A stretch of DNA of 49,359 nt from Linderina pennispora. Lineage: Eukaryota > Kickxellomycota > Kickxellomycetes > Kickxellales > Kickxellaceae. Below the pieces are notes generated by a model. That model did not search any database. It was not told where the DNA came from and saw nothing but the letters and a program-made list of their open reading frames with translations. The translations under genes and the position numbers were made by a program. Location of the stretch: NCBI RefSeq assembly GCF_002104995.1, contig NW_024468308.1, positions 1 through 49,359 of the forward strand, in the 5' to 3' direction. Below are positions 19,176 through 30,158 of this stretch, one piece after another (positions within the stretch are counted from its first letter, which is position 1; each line of letters starts with the position of its first letter).

Positions 19176-19417
19176 AGCACTGATATCACGCCTTAAACAG
19201 CCAAGGCATACGACGCTGCACAGCTGTAATTCTACAACCGAGCGTTTCTTTGTAACTATAATAAAAACGAAATACATGCTACTGAGGAACAACGCTGGCG
19301 GCTTGGTTCAGACAGGCCCCCAACACAGCGAGCGCCAGCCCCATTCTGGCGTGATTGGTGCTGCAAAAAAAAAAAAGAAAAAAGCAGTGCTACCGCCACT
19401 TGGCAGGCAAAAGAATG

Positions 19418-19489
19418 CTCTCCGACCGGGAATTGAACCCGGGTCTCCAATGTGACAGACTGGTGTACTCGCCACTATACTATCGGGGA
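19418..19489 (-). tRNA. tRNA-Asp (GTC), left-arm copy
   Basis: A 72-nt cloverleaf: acceptor TCCCCGA/TCGGAGA, anticodon loop CTGTCAC (GTC), T arm CCGGG-TTCAATT-CCCGG, discriminator G. The acceptor has a C3-A70 mismatch where a C-G pair is normal. Identical to the right-arm copy. Confidence 0.9.
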
Positions 19490-20080
19490 TCCACTCATTT
19501 TGTTGAATCTCTTGATAAATAAATCGTCCATGAACATACGGATCATGTGTACTTTGTTTAGCGGCTGCTTACTATTTGTAGGACACTGGCTTTATGCAAC
19601 AGCATCCTAGCACTAATCCGCACCAATGATAAAACAAACTTTGGGATCAACTATAGTGCTTTGTGACATGGCCAACGTGTTCTGTAAGCAGCTGAATAAT
19701 AGACTGTATAGATATCTCGAGTAATGAATTGCATCGATTGCTTTGACCTGAAACAAGTAGATGAATTGAGATAGCACTCCAAAGATATTGTAACTCCTAA
19801 GGATACTACAGAATATTGGTTTGTGTGCATGACTTATAGCAGGTGTGCATTCCATTATATCCATACCGTTTTTTTTTTTAATGTAAGAGCAGTAGTTATA
19901 AGTTGGCTGACAAGTGCAATGTAGCCCCAACCTGCATCAGCGATTTTTGTTAATGATTTGGAGCAGCTGTATGGAACTGCCTGCTTGATTAGCAGTATTA
20001 GTGTTAACGAATACAAATGAATTGCAGTGAATGATTGTATGGGATAGTGGCTCAAGGGCTATTGTCGTTGTTAACCTAGA

Positions 20081-20250
20081 GGATGAATAGCCATTGAGTA
20101 TGTATGGAAAATAACTTTGGAAGAATATGACAAAAGGGAAGAAGGAATGCTGACAATCTTTCTGAGCATCTATACGTGTACATTTCATTCTTATCTACAG
20201 CTGCTGAAATTTGAGGTCTGGAGACTCCTGCACCACCACAGACACTATGG
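20081..20250. repeat. Dispersed repeat, copy C, rearranged (left arm)
   Basis: The first 80 bp resemble the start of the repeat at 22621 (TATGGAAAATAACTTT, GGGAAGAAGG, GCTGA). The part around 20205-20250 resembles the second half of that repeat but on the opposite strand (GGAGACTCCTGCACCACC). This suggests an internally inverted or composite copy. The right arm has the mirror image at 35556-35725. Confidence 0.4.
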
Positions 20251-22091
20251 TTCCAAATCCACATGATTTCAGGAACCTATGGATCATGGCCCTTAGGCCA
20301 CAATGGCCATCCATACCATTCCAGGCAACTGGCACTACTACTTAGACCAGCACCTGCCCTTTTCACCTGGCGATTTCCCCTTCCTTCTTTCATATAGCAT
20401 ATGTCATATGTTTAATATATATCGTGGAAAGATGCTTAGGTATGAAACACTTAGATAGGCAGCCTCCTGCAGCTGTCTGGAATACGTTTACTCTCCGAGA
20501 CAAAATGGACAGCCCCAAATTGCAGAGTCAACTAGGAAATGGCATACCACAAATCACTATAAGTTATTGCCGCCCATCGTAGAATATGTATCTACCTAAC
20601 ATTTAGCTATGACAACAAAGCCTGCTACATTATCAACAGGATGGTTTGGCCAAGTAAATATATCTACCTAGGTATTTTATCTTATATTCACTGCATTAGT
20701 GTCTGCAAGTCCTATACTTATCGTATTGCCATTTGTACTATTTTGGTTGCACTTTTACTAATAATCTGCACAGTTCTATATATGGTGTAATTTATTACTG
20801 CCCAGGATCACTCAGACACAAGGTGTGTGCCCCTACAAACCGATGGAATGGTATAAATAGGTACTAAACTAGTCAGAAGCGCAGTGCTGACACTTGGCAC
20901 CACCAGTGTAGAAAATATAAATAAAACAGAGGATATCAAAGTAATAGTATGGCCTATGAATGTGTGAATTGTCAGGTTGTCAGGATAGCTGTCACCCCCT
21001 TGAGCCAAACATGAACCAGGCACTGTGGATTTTGAGCTTGAAGTCCTAAGAATAATGCTTTAGTGTGAGTGCATAGCATAGAAGCTATCAGAATTAGATT
21101 TTCCTCATTTCCTCATTCTATTTTCTCTTTATATTTTGCTACCTAGTCCAATACTGGACCGGGTCCTTCTTGTCTTTCTTCTATATTTTTCTACTTGCTT
21201 AGTGCCTTTCTGCACTCCTTCACACTTTCTCAATATATACATCTTTGGGTGTTTCAGCCCACTCTATACTTGTATCACTTGTAACCTTCTGACAGAAGTC
21301 GTGGGCATGTTATTGCAGAAATGATGTGTGCCAGAGATTGTAACTAGAAATGGCATTGTTCAGGTCAATCTGTGCATTTCTGCGAGTGTGTTAAGCAGGC
21401 AAAGATGCTGCCTTATTAATAACTTGTAAGGATAGCTGCATCTACTAATGCTATCAATTGTTCTGGCGGAAAATTAATGAGGCTGGGTAAAACTATGAGA
21501 TGGTGTAGCTATGAATTAAGGAGTGTATCTGGTACTGAATGAGGCAAAAAAAAAGCCGATCGTGTTTAGATGCCTAGGGCATGTAGCTACGTAATGAGCA
21601 TCACTTGAGGCATCTACATCCAAGCTGCCCTTCAGCAAATGTGGTGTAGAGGCCACTGATAGTTTTTTTTTATTTAAAAAATCGTTTTCTCTTTCGCTTT
21701 CCTTACAGTGCTTTTACTATTTTTATCATAGGGATAAAGAGGGAGATACAGAGGCACATATTCACGTAGTGCCTATCATGTACCGTAATAGCGTAAGGGA
21801 TTCCTGAAACAGCCCTTCTGCACAAGTCTACCGAATAGGCATTGCAAAAGGTAGCAGACGGATCAGTAGTGCGTTGCTTTGCTGGAGAAAAAGTAAAGCA
21901 GACAAGGGCAACGATTCACGGCCACTGTTACATCTGTCTATAGAAACTAATGGACATTACAGATAAGAAAATGAAACATGCTATGGCTCTCAGATCCAGC
22001 GAGGTAAGATGTCATGAATATGCAGCGAGGATCGCATACAGCAATTCTCGCAAATATGGATTTTTTTACAAAAAATCAATAGCAAAAGAAC

Positions 22092-22164
22092 AGCCCGACG
22101 GGGGGGTCGAACCCCCAACCTTGAGATTAAGAGTCTCACGCTCTGCCGATTGAGCTAGCCGGGC
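22092..22164 (-). tRNA. tRNA-Lys (CTT), left-arm copy
   Basis: A 73-nt cloverleaf: acceptor GCCCGGC/GTCGGGC, D arm GCTC...GAGC, anticodon loop with CTT (ACTCTTAAT), T arm GGGGG-TTCGACC-CCCCC type. It matches the right-arm copy. Confidence 0.93.
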
Positions 22165-22620
22165 TGGATTAACGGATTTGACTAATAATCCAAGCCAATT
22201 CACCTCTGAGAGGAAGAACTTTAGAATAATAATTGAATATCAGGATCTTCTGCCACGGCATCGTTGTCATGTTTACTTGCTTCAAACATACCTTCAGCGT
22301 CTCTCTTGCTTCCTCAACCTCACCCTGTTATCAATAGTCTCTCAGTGTATATGAACGATATTCAACCAACCTTGGTTTTCTTCTTCTTTTTTCTTTTCTT
22401 TTACCAGGTTGCCTATCCCTTATTCAAACATCATCAGCTAATTTCATGGTTACCATATATGCACTGACAAGAGCTGTGCGCTTACTATTAAATTTAGCGC
22501 ACCTTTTCACATTTGTTTTTCTGTATTTAATGTACTATCTGGCTTCTCTCTTGTCACCTCTGTAAACCCCTGTCAGCTTCGCCAGCCTACAGCCTACTGA
22601 TTGGCCATTGCTAGCCTAGG

Positions 22621-22780
22621 GGATGGGTGGTTATCAGGTGTATGGAAAATTAACTTTTCAAAAATATGACCGAGGGGAAGAAGCAAAGCTGATCGCCTGC
22701 CTACGCCTTTGTATGTATGCGTTTCGGCCTTGCCCATGGTGGCGCAGGGGGACTCCGGATCCCGAATGTCAACAGTCGCA
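22621..22780 (+). repeat. Dispersed repeat, copy B (left arm)
   Basis: About 160 bp, related to copies A (17701) and C (20081). One frame gives HGGAGGLRIPNVNSRNAL, which resembles the short conserved segment near the C-terminus of non-LTR retrotransposon reverse transcriptase proteins. Only this fragment is recognisable, so it is at most a relic. Confidence 0.45.
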
Positions 22781-23016
22781 ATGCATTAGCACAGCTCTTC
22801 AAATATGCCTATCGTGATACTCTAATATCGCCACAGGTACACATACTACTTTCATATTCCCGTCACATCTTGCACTATAAGCCCTGCACCATATTAAAGC
22901 ATCTGCTATATGCCCTTTTCCTCCAATGCAAGCATAACTGCAGTACACACACTGGCCGTTTACTCATGCACATACCATATCATTGATAGTTCAGTACTAA
23001 ATACATCATATTGCCT

Positions 23017-23366
23017 TCATTTCCATTCGGCATCATCGGCATTGCTGCTATACTTGCGACGAGCAAGTTGGATCCAGGTCGGGTTGAGCCGATTCCACTC
23101 AATATACTCGGTGTCCTGCTCCCACCCGCCCTTGCGGATCTCTGGCTCCGCCGTAGCATGGTGGTGCGGCGGTGGCACAATCCCAGACATATTGCGCTGG
23201 TTGTCAGTGTACGCGTTCTGGAATGCTGCTGCATCAAACTTGTCCGGCGAAACACCCACCACATCCAAAACTGTCGTCCACGAGTACAGAAACGATGTCC
23301 GCGTCACCTTGTTCAAGAATGACGTCTTGTCTGCAACTTCACAGTCGATGCGAAGCTCATATGTGC
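23017..23366 (-). pseudogene. Duplicated 3' tail of the arrestin-like gene
   Basis: This is an exact copy of the last 116 codons and stop of the arrestin gene at 31125-32789, starting within TYELRIDCEVADK. The upstream three quarters are missing; the junction at 23366/23367 joins the tail to the 3' flank of the ChAPs gene. An ATG formed around the junction opens a 117-residue frame, but with no arrestin N-domain a functional product is unlikely. It is a truncated duplicate made with the inverted repeat. Confidence 0.92.
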
Positions 23367-23425
23367 ACAAGTAGTCCTGAGCAATGAAATGTTCAATATT
23401 TTAAATAGAAACGAACTGTTTTAGA

Positions 23426-26400
23426 TTACCATGAGGAACCTTCAACCTCAAACTTCTCAGCAATGGCGAAATACCTGGCAACCAGTTTGTGGACTGCAGG
23501 CTTCAGGTTCAAGCTGACAACAGCGTTCTGGACCTTGCTAAGGCCATGCGTCCTTACAAGTCTGATGACCTGCTCACAAACCGGGTTCGGGTAGGCCATA
23601 CTATTGTACCATCTGTCGTGGTAAACAGTTAACCACACTACCGCATCTAGTGCAGCCATTAGTGAGTCACTGCTAGAAATCGGGATGGGGTCCTCCATGT
23701 CCTCGTTGCGAAGCCGCTCCTCGTCCTGCATATCGCTGAATGCCCCTGAATACAGCTCCAGCAGGTGCTGCCACGCCTTTGCTGAGAATCGGATGTTGAG
23801 CGCATACTCGAAGGCCTCCTTGGCCTCTGACGGGTGGCGAAGGCGCAGCGCAAGATCTCCGAGGGCCTCCCATTCAGCCTGCGTGTGACGGAATGTGATC
23901 TGCTGGCCAGTTGCACGCAGGTTGTGCATTTCAGATCTCCAGGCGGTGTAGGCGCGCAGATCATCGAACAGGATCATGATCAGGTTGTCAAGCCAGCGCT
24001 CACACAGCCGCTTGCGAATGAGGCCATGGCCAGAATCTTCGTCACTCTCGTCGCCATCCTGGCGGACACCGGCGTCCTCCTTTGGTTGCTTATCCGTGCC
24101 CTCATTTGCACCGCTCTGGTCATCGGCAGGGAGCACGGCCGCTTGAGGAGCTGACACAACATCAGCAACTTCCTCAGGAGGGCTCTCAGGCTCCATGAGC
24201 TTAGTGTCCTCGCTCTTGGGTTGCTCTTCCTCGGCGTCTGAAAGCTTGATCTCCTCGAGCCCGTCCTCAATCGCAGCAGCCTTATCCTTGCTTGGCGTGT
24301 CGTTCTCACCATCAGCGGTGGCGCTAGCGTCAGCATTGGCGTCGGTTCCAGCTACGGGGGGTTCTGTCAGCTCCTCGGTGGATGCAGGCTCCAGATGAGC
24401 AGCCTCCTTGAGGTTCTCCTTCGACTTCTTCTTGTTCTTTCTCTTCTTGTTTTTCTTGCTCTTGGAGCTGCCTCCAGGCTCGGTAGTAGTTTCCACGCCC
24501 GCATTTCCACCCTCCGTTTCGTCATTGACCGCCTCATGCTCATCCTTGGGCTTGTCATTCTCGATAGCAGGCTCTTCTGGTTCGATCGTGGCCTCAGGTT
24601 CCATTTCTGACTGTGGAGAAATACCCAGGTTGTCTTCCGCATCAGCCTTGCCGTTCTCAGCAGGCTCAGCCTTGTCATCCCCAACAGGTTCAATCTTGGT
24701 GTCCTCAACAGGCTCGGCCCTGTTGCCCTCAGTAGGCTCATTCTTAACCGTATCAGCAGGCTCCGTCACGGGTTCAGTCCCAACAGGGGATTCAGGCTTG
24801 TGTGCTGATGGAGTATCCACAGGGGCCGCAGCGGCGGGGGGAGCATCGGCAGATTCCTTAGACTTCTGGCGCAGGGCAGCAAGAGGGAGGTCATCTTCGT
24901 CATCGTCCTCGTCATCGACCGCCTGGTTTGGGTGGGCAGAGTTGCGGTATTCATCTTCCATGACAAAGGCTTGGCTCCGGAGCTGAAGCAACTCATCCCA
25001 GCCAACAATGCTGACCATACGAGTCAGGTAATCGTACGCACGTGCGAAAGTGCCCTTGAGCGTAGGTGCTGAGAGTTTGAGCAGAATGCTGTTCTCGTTG
25101 ATGGCCATCTCCTCAATTAGGCCAGGCGACTCACTCTCCATGCTAGAGCGGTTGTTGGTGGGAACGGGGCCATGGGCGTGGGTATCGTTCGAAATGTGTT
25201 CACCCAGGTTGTACTCTGCGAGGATATCGGACTTGACTGGGAAGTTAATGCGGCGGGGAGTGGGCACGCGCGGGTAGTCGCGGTCAACAAAGGTGTACAT
25301 GGGGCAGGTGTTAAGAGTGAGAAGGGCACGCTGGAAGTCCTCGCAGTCAATGTAGATATCAGTGAGCTTGGCCCACGCCTGGAACTCGCTCGGTGCATAC
25401 TTCACAGCCATACGCGCGATTGTCAGTGCAGCGCCAGTGTTCTTCTTACGACGCAGAAACTCTGACTGGGTATAGAGCAGTGGATAGCACGAGGGTCGCA
25501 CCTTCAACGCCTGGTGCATGACCCGCACTGCCTGGACCTCCTCGTCGCACTCGACGTAAGCGTCTGCCAGCAGCGACGCGACTTCAGGGTCAACGCCCTT
25601 GAACTCTGCCGCTGGCGAGTCGATCGAGCCGCGCTGTCCGCCGAGGGGGGAGTAGGCCAGTGGTGCCAGGATTTCGGCGGCGCAGTCATCGAACCGGCCG
25701 GCATCGGCAAAGTAGCGCATGAGACCATCCACCAAAAAGTTGCGGGCATTCGACGCAACCTGGGTCTCAGCGTTGGACCCTAGCGCCCAGCCATTCCAGA
25801 ATTGTTCGACGATAGCCTCCATGAACCGCGTCTCCTCGCGAGAGTTGGAGACGGGCGTCACTCGCCTGAGACCTGTTACATTGTAGGCCATCGGGTCAGC
25901 ATAGAGGATCGCACGCAGCATGGCGCTGATGTAGCATTCTTTCCACATTTGCTCGGTGGCCTCCTTGCGCTCGCCCTGTGCAGTTACGACGTAGGCATCG
26001 ACACCGCCAGGGATTTTCACCTGCACACGCAGGTCAACATTCGAGAACGCATTATAGCTGCAGTACGTGCCAGAGGTGATCTTCCAGCTGTTATTCGAGC
26101 CAAACCAGCCTGGGGTGTCGTTCAATGAGTACTGCAGCGAGTTGATATACGCTGCTAGTGTGGCCGAGGATGAAGTATCGACACCCAGGACATGGTGGTA
26201 GGACCCGATCTACATGTTGATGAAGGAGTTAGGAGCACATTGACCAAGAAAGCAGCTGAATGTGGATTAGCAACTACCGCAAGGGGGTTTCAGCACATTG
26301 TGTTTGTTGACCTGTACTTACATCAGGCTCGTTGCGGTTGGAGCTGTGGATCTTCACGATATGGCAGAGGTCGGGCGGACCGAGCTCGCGAATCATGCCT

Positions 26401-26583
26401 ATATGTAGAAGGGCATCTTTGGGGCAAGCGTTAGCATGGGGGTGTTGCCACTTTGCCAGCCAACTGTCAAATTCATGCGTTATGCTTCTGCTTACCGAGT
26501 CCCTCGGAGCGGGAATTCAACGACTCGCCAATCTCGTTTTCGAAGATGTCCGGGACATCTTGCAAGCAGTCGTTGTGTGCCAT
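23426..26583 (-). CDS. ChAPs-family protein (Chs5-Arf1-binding, exomer cargo adaptor)
   Basis: Three exons fit: 26496-26583, 26322-26398 and 23426-26209. The introns of 97 and 112 bp have GTAAG donors and TAG acceptors, giving 982 residues. The N-terminal half carries ChAPs landmarks: ELGPPDLCHIVKIH (exon 2), VKIPGGVDAYVVTAQGERKE, MLRAILYADPMAYN and TPR-like helices such as EVQAVRVMHQALKVRPSCYP. Roughly residues 490-780 are an acidic, Glu/Pro/Lys-rich low-complexity insert with a lysine-rich KKNKKRKNKKK stretch. The conserved helical C-terminal domain then resumes. Yeast ChAPs (Bch1, Bud7, Bch2, Chs6) work with Chs5 and Arf1 at the trans-Golgi to export cargo such as chitin synthase. It shares a 287-bp divergent promoter region with gamma-tubulin. 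Its stop is only 60 bp from the inverted-repeat arm. Confidence 0.88.
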
Positions 26584-26870
26584 CTTTCACTAAACTTGTG
26601 TAAAATTGCCAAATAATGCACAAAAGGGGAACTTGAATGTTGTTGAGATGAGCAGGAGGGGGAACCAGCGAGTCCAAAACCGGTGCCTATGACGTTGTGC
26701 ATGCTTCCTTTGCGACTCCAAGACACAGGCGCCGGGATAAATCAATCAGGCGCGCTTGATTACTGATCGGCCCACGTTTCGCGTTTTGTACCAGTGTCGT
26801 AAACAAAGCTCGTCTTCCACCTTTCTCATTCTACTAGCTGTAGCCACTATTTTCGTCTTGCTCCATTTCA

Positions 26871-28230
26871 ATGCCGCGTGAAATCATTACCATTCAGGCC
26901 GGGCAGTGCGGCAACCAAATTGGCTCCGAGTTCTGGAAGCAGCTGTGTCTCGAGCACGGAATAAACTCTGACGGGATTCTCGAGGACTTTGCCACAAATG
27001 GCACTGACCGGAAGGACGTGTTTTTTCTACCAGGCGGACGACGACCACTATATTCCGCGCTCTATTCTGCTCGATCTGGAGCCACGAGTCATCGATACAA
27101 TCATGAACTCGCCCTATGGCAACCTGTACAATCCGGAAAACATCTTTGTCAGCAAGGACGGAAGCGGCGCTGGCAACAACTGGGCCAGCGGCTACAGCCA
27201 GGGCGAGAGGATCTGTGAGGACATCCTGGAGATGCTGGACCGCGAGGCCGACAACAGCGACTCACTGGAGGGGTTCAATCTGCTGCACTCTATTGCTGGT
27301 GGTACAGGCAGTGGTCTGGGTAGCTTTCTGCTCGAGCGCCTCAGCGACCGGTACCCAAAGAAGCTGCTACAGACATACTCTGTCTTCCCTAACAATGAGG
27401 ACTCATCGGACGTCATCGTTCAGCCTTACAACAGCCTGCTGACCCTAAAGCGTCTGACAAACAACGCCGATTGCGTAATGGTCCTGGACAACGCAGCGCT
27501 AACACGTATCGTCGCTGACCGCCTACACATCCAGAATCCTGATATCTCACATACGAACCGGCTGGTGTCGACGGTTCTTGGGGCGAGCACGATGACGCTA
27601 CGGTACCCTAGCTACATGAATAACGATCTGGCCAGCATCATCGCCCCGCTGATCCCCATCCCTAAATGCCACTTTATTTCCACGGCATACACACCATTCA
27701 CCAGCGACAACGCCGAGAAGGCAAAGGCTGTGCGCAAGACGACCGTCTTGGACGTGATGCGGCGTCTGCTGCAGAACAAGAGCCGCATGGTTTCGATCAC
27801 TCCGACCAAGAGCAGCTGCTACATGTCTATCCTAAACATCATTCAGGGTGATGTCGAGCCGACGGAAGTTCACAAGTCGCTGCTGCGCATCCGCGAGCGT
27901 GGCATGGCCCAGTTTATTCCGTGGGGGCCAGCCAGCATACAGGTTGCCTTGACCAAAAAGTCTCCGTACATCCATACGCAGCACCGCGTAAGCGGCCTGA
28001 TGATGGCCAACCACACCAGCACCCGCGGCCTGTTTGCGAATATCGTCAACCAGTACAGTCGCCTGCGCAAGCGCAACGCGTTCCTAGACAGCTACCGCCG
28101 CGAGGCAATGTTTGCTGACAGCTTGGAAGAGTTTGACGATGCGCGCAATACGGTGGTTGACTTGATCAAGGAATACGAGGAGTGCGAGTCCGAGTCGTAT
28201 CTGCGGCCACCAACAGCGGCCAGCAGCTAG
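26871..28230 (+). CDS. TUB4: Gamma-tubulin, with an apparent +1 frameshift
   Basis: The protein nucleates microtubules at spindle pole bodies. It begins [21 protein letters not shown]. The GTP-binding glycine loop GGTGSGLG is at about residues 143-150, and [19 protein letters not shown] and [15 protein letters not shown] are typical gamma-tubulin blocks. The first 52 residues lie in one frame and the rest in the next. The shift coincides with a run of six T at 27021-27026; with five T the frame reads on (KDVFF then [10 protein letters not shown]) to give 452 residues, the normal length. A sequencing indel is likely for an essential gene, but a real inactivating mutation in one copy is possible. 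No intron is seen. Confidence 0.9.
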
Positions 28231-28437
28231 TCCTGGATTCATTAAGATATGCAGCTGATTGCGAATATACACAACTCCTGGGAAACCCATGCATGTGACT
28301 CCTCCCCATATAGTTGCTGAGGCGTTGTCTCAGGATACGTGACGTACATTCTAGTGGCCAGGCCGATGATGTTCATCTCCATTTATTCTCCTCTTTCACT
28401 CCTCTTGCGAGTTTTCGCCTTCAGCCTCTCCTGTAGC

Positions 28438-29542
28438 ATGGTCGTTAAGGGGATCGTCATTGCACTTGCGCTAATAGCCCTCATTCGCTACCTCTCACGG
28501 GAAACATCGCTCGACATGATAGGGTAAGTGCAGCCATTTTTCGCGGAGAATATCTGAGCGATATTCTCCGCGCTCTACCGTCTAAAAATCCTGTCCTCGG
28601 CAGCTCGAATAGGAAGGCGACACTGGCTACAAGGGCATGTGCAAGCGCACCCGTGTACTTGCTCAGAGACAGGGGAAAGCGCTCCGCAATGCCCCTATAG
28701 AGCATGGCGAGCCTTGGCCGTAGTGGCAGTGGTCGCTCAAAGCTGTCCGTTACTAGCCATCTCTTTTCCACATTTATTTCAGCCCTTACTTACTGCCTCC
28801 CACTCTCTTCAAATTCCTATCTTTCTTTCTGCCCGCTAGGAAGTATATTACCGACTGGTATACCACCACGTTTACAAACAAGCAGCAGAAACAGATGAAG
28901 CTCCGGGAATCGCCCATTTACCACGAGCAGCAGTGCTTCTGGCTCTGCGCCAAGCACTCCCTGAACAATGTCCTGCAGCACGAAGTGTACACCCAGGCGG
29001 ACTTGGAGCGCATTGCGCGGTATCTGCACGACATACACCCAGAGCAGAGCGGGTGGCTCAAGTTCAACTCGCACAAGAACTTCCTCGGGTTCGGCGACTA
29101 CGATGTCAATGTGATGATCTCGGCACTGCAGGAGCAGGGCTACGACCTTCTGTGGCACGACAACCGCCGGGACATCGAGGAAGCGGATCTGAGTAACTGC
29201 ATTGGGCTGATTATCCATATCCAGCCCGACTGGTTCTTCCGCCGTGGCCACTGGTTCGGCATAAAGTATTTCGATGAGACCTTGACCGTGCCACACGTCC
29301 CCAAGGTGTACGTTGGCCAGCCCAGAACGGCAAGGTCCGCTGCCGAGAGGGAGTCGCACGATTATGAGACCAGGACATACGACTCTGGGTTCTGGAACCT
29401 GGACTCGAAAATTCCGCACCCCGAGCACATTGGCGACCGGCAAAAGCTGAATGAGTTCCTGCGGAACTTGTACAAAAAGAACCGCGTGCATGTCCTGCTC
29501 ATTGTGCCCGTCACACACTCATCCGCCTCATCTTCGATATAA
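28438..29542 (+). CDS. Josephin-domain deubiquitinase with N-terminal membrane anchor
   Basis: Proposed as two exons, 28438-28523 and 28840-29542, with a GTAAGT donor and CCCGCTAG acceptor, giving 262 residues. Exon 1 encodes a hydrophobic helix (VVKGIVIALALIALIRYL) that would anchor the protein in a membrane. The Josephin domain is of the JOSD1/2 type: IYHEQQ, catalytic Cys65 in WLCAKHSLNNVLQ, YDVNVMISALQ, His166 in GHWFGIK and Asn215/Asp217 in WNLDSKIP. These are cysteine proteases that cleave ubiquitin chains. About 40 extra residues lie between the His and Asn motifs. If the first exon is wrong, translation could begin at 28895 (MKLRESP), giving 215 residues and no anchor. The domain call is firm; exon 1 is moderately supported by splice sites and frame. 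Confidence 0.82.
28542..28572. other. Perfect 13-bp hairpin within the proposed intron
   Basis: CGCGGAGAATATC and its exact reverse complement are separated by TGAGC. It begins 18 bp after the 5' splice site of the Josephin gene's proposed intron. It could affect splicing or be part of a small structured RNA; nothing else supports either. Confidence 0.6.
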
Positions 29543-29998
29543 TTGCCGCCCTCTTCCACATGTCCGTGTTTTTAGTGGCGTCCAGTACATTGCAGTCTGT
29601 ACTTTACCATTATTTTACTCTCAGGGATAGCAAAGGAAGAGAGATAGCGAGCGAGAGTGAGAAGAGGGAGTGCCGGTGGCGCATTGCCAAATGCCGGGCT
29701 TGCTATGTAGAAACAACTTGTCCTGTACTTTTAGTATATTTGACTGTCAATAATGAGATGCAGAAGCATGTGCAAAGTGCAAGACAAAGAAAACATGTGT
29801 AACGATTAAGACAAACGGTCTCGCCGGACCTTGCCCACTCAGAACAATGCGTATATTGGGCCTGTCGATGCAGTAGCGCCACAATATGTTCGACACCGCG
29901 AGCAATGACAAATTGTCTTAGCACAACTGGATATGAACGCATGGCAAGCTGTCCAAAAATAACCTGGCAAGCCTGTCGATGGTGTGAAATGGTGCAGG
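29543..29998. other. Intergenic region between Josephin and the secreted repeat protein
   Basis: About 450 bp without a convincing gene. It contains a GA-rich stretch near 29630-29670 and no recognisable RNA. Confidence 0.35.
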
Positions 29999-30005
29999 TA
30001 TAAAT
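29999..30005 (+). promoter_or_regulatory. TATA box of the secreted repeat-protein gene
   Basis: TATAAAT lies 160 bp before the ATG at 30159, followed by a CT- and CA-rich leader typical of highly expressed fungal genes. Confidence 0.5.
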
Positions 30006-30158
30006 GCACCGGGCGCTCTGTCGAGTTAGCTCAAGATACAGCAACTCAACAACACATCTTCCCTCTCAACGCTACTTCAACAAACGTGCCGGCACTACTC
30101 TCGCTCTTTCCTCCGCAACAGCTAGCTCAAGCCTACTCTGACTACCATCTTCGAAAAC

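Larger units (their letters stand above)
19119..23366. repeat. Left arm of a 4.25-kb inverted repeat
   Basis: The reverse complement of this arm is at 32440-36686. Coordinates of matching points add up to 55806 (55805 beyond a poly-T tract that has 11 T here and 10 in the other arm, 19869-19879). The only other difference I found is one substitution at 20580 versus 35226. The arm contains the 3' end of the 74-residue gene, tRNA-Asp, tRNA-Lys, dispersed repeats and the last 116 codons of an arrestin-like gene. The rest is AT-rich and shows no gene. Similarity stops abruptly at both ends. Confidence 0.97.

Noticed and set aside
28481-28771. 96-codon minus-strand frame across the proposed Josephin intron
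   Set aside because: Not clearly a shadow, but no start context, domain or paralogue supports it.
28817-29518. 233-codon frame antisense to the Josephin gene
   Set aside because: A shadow of the real gene with no domain.
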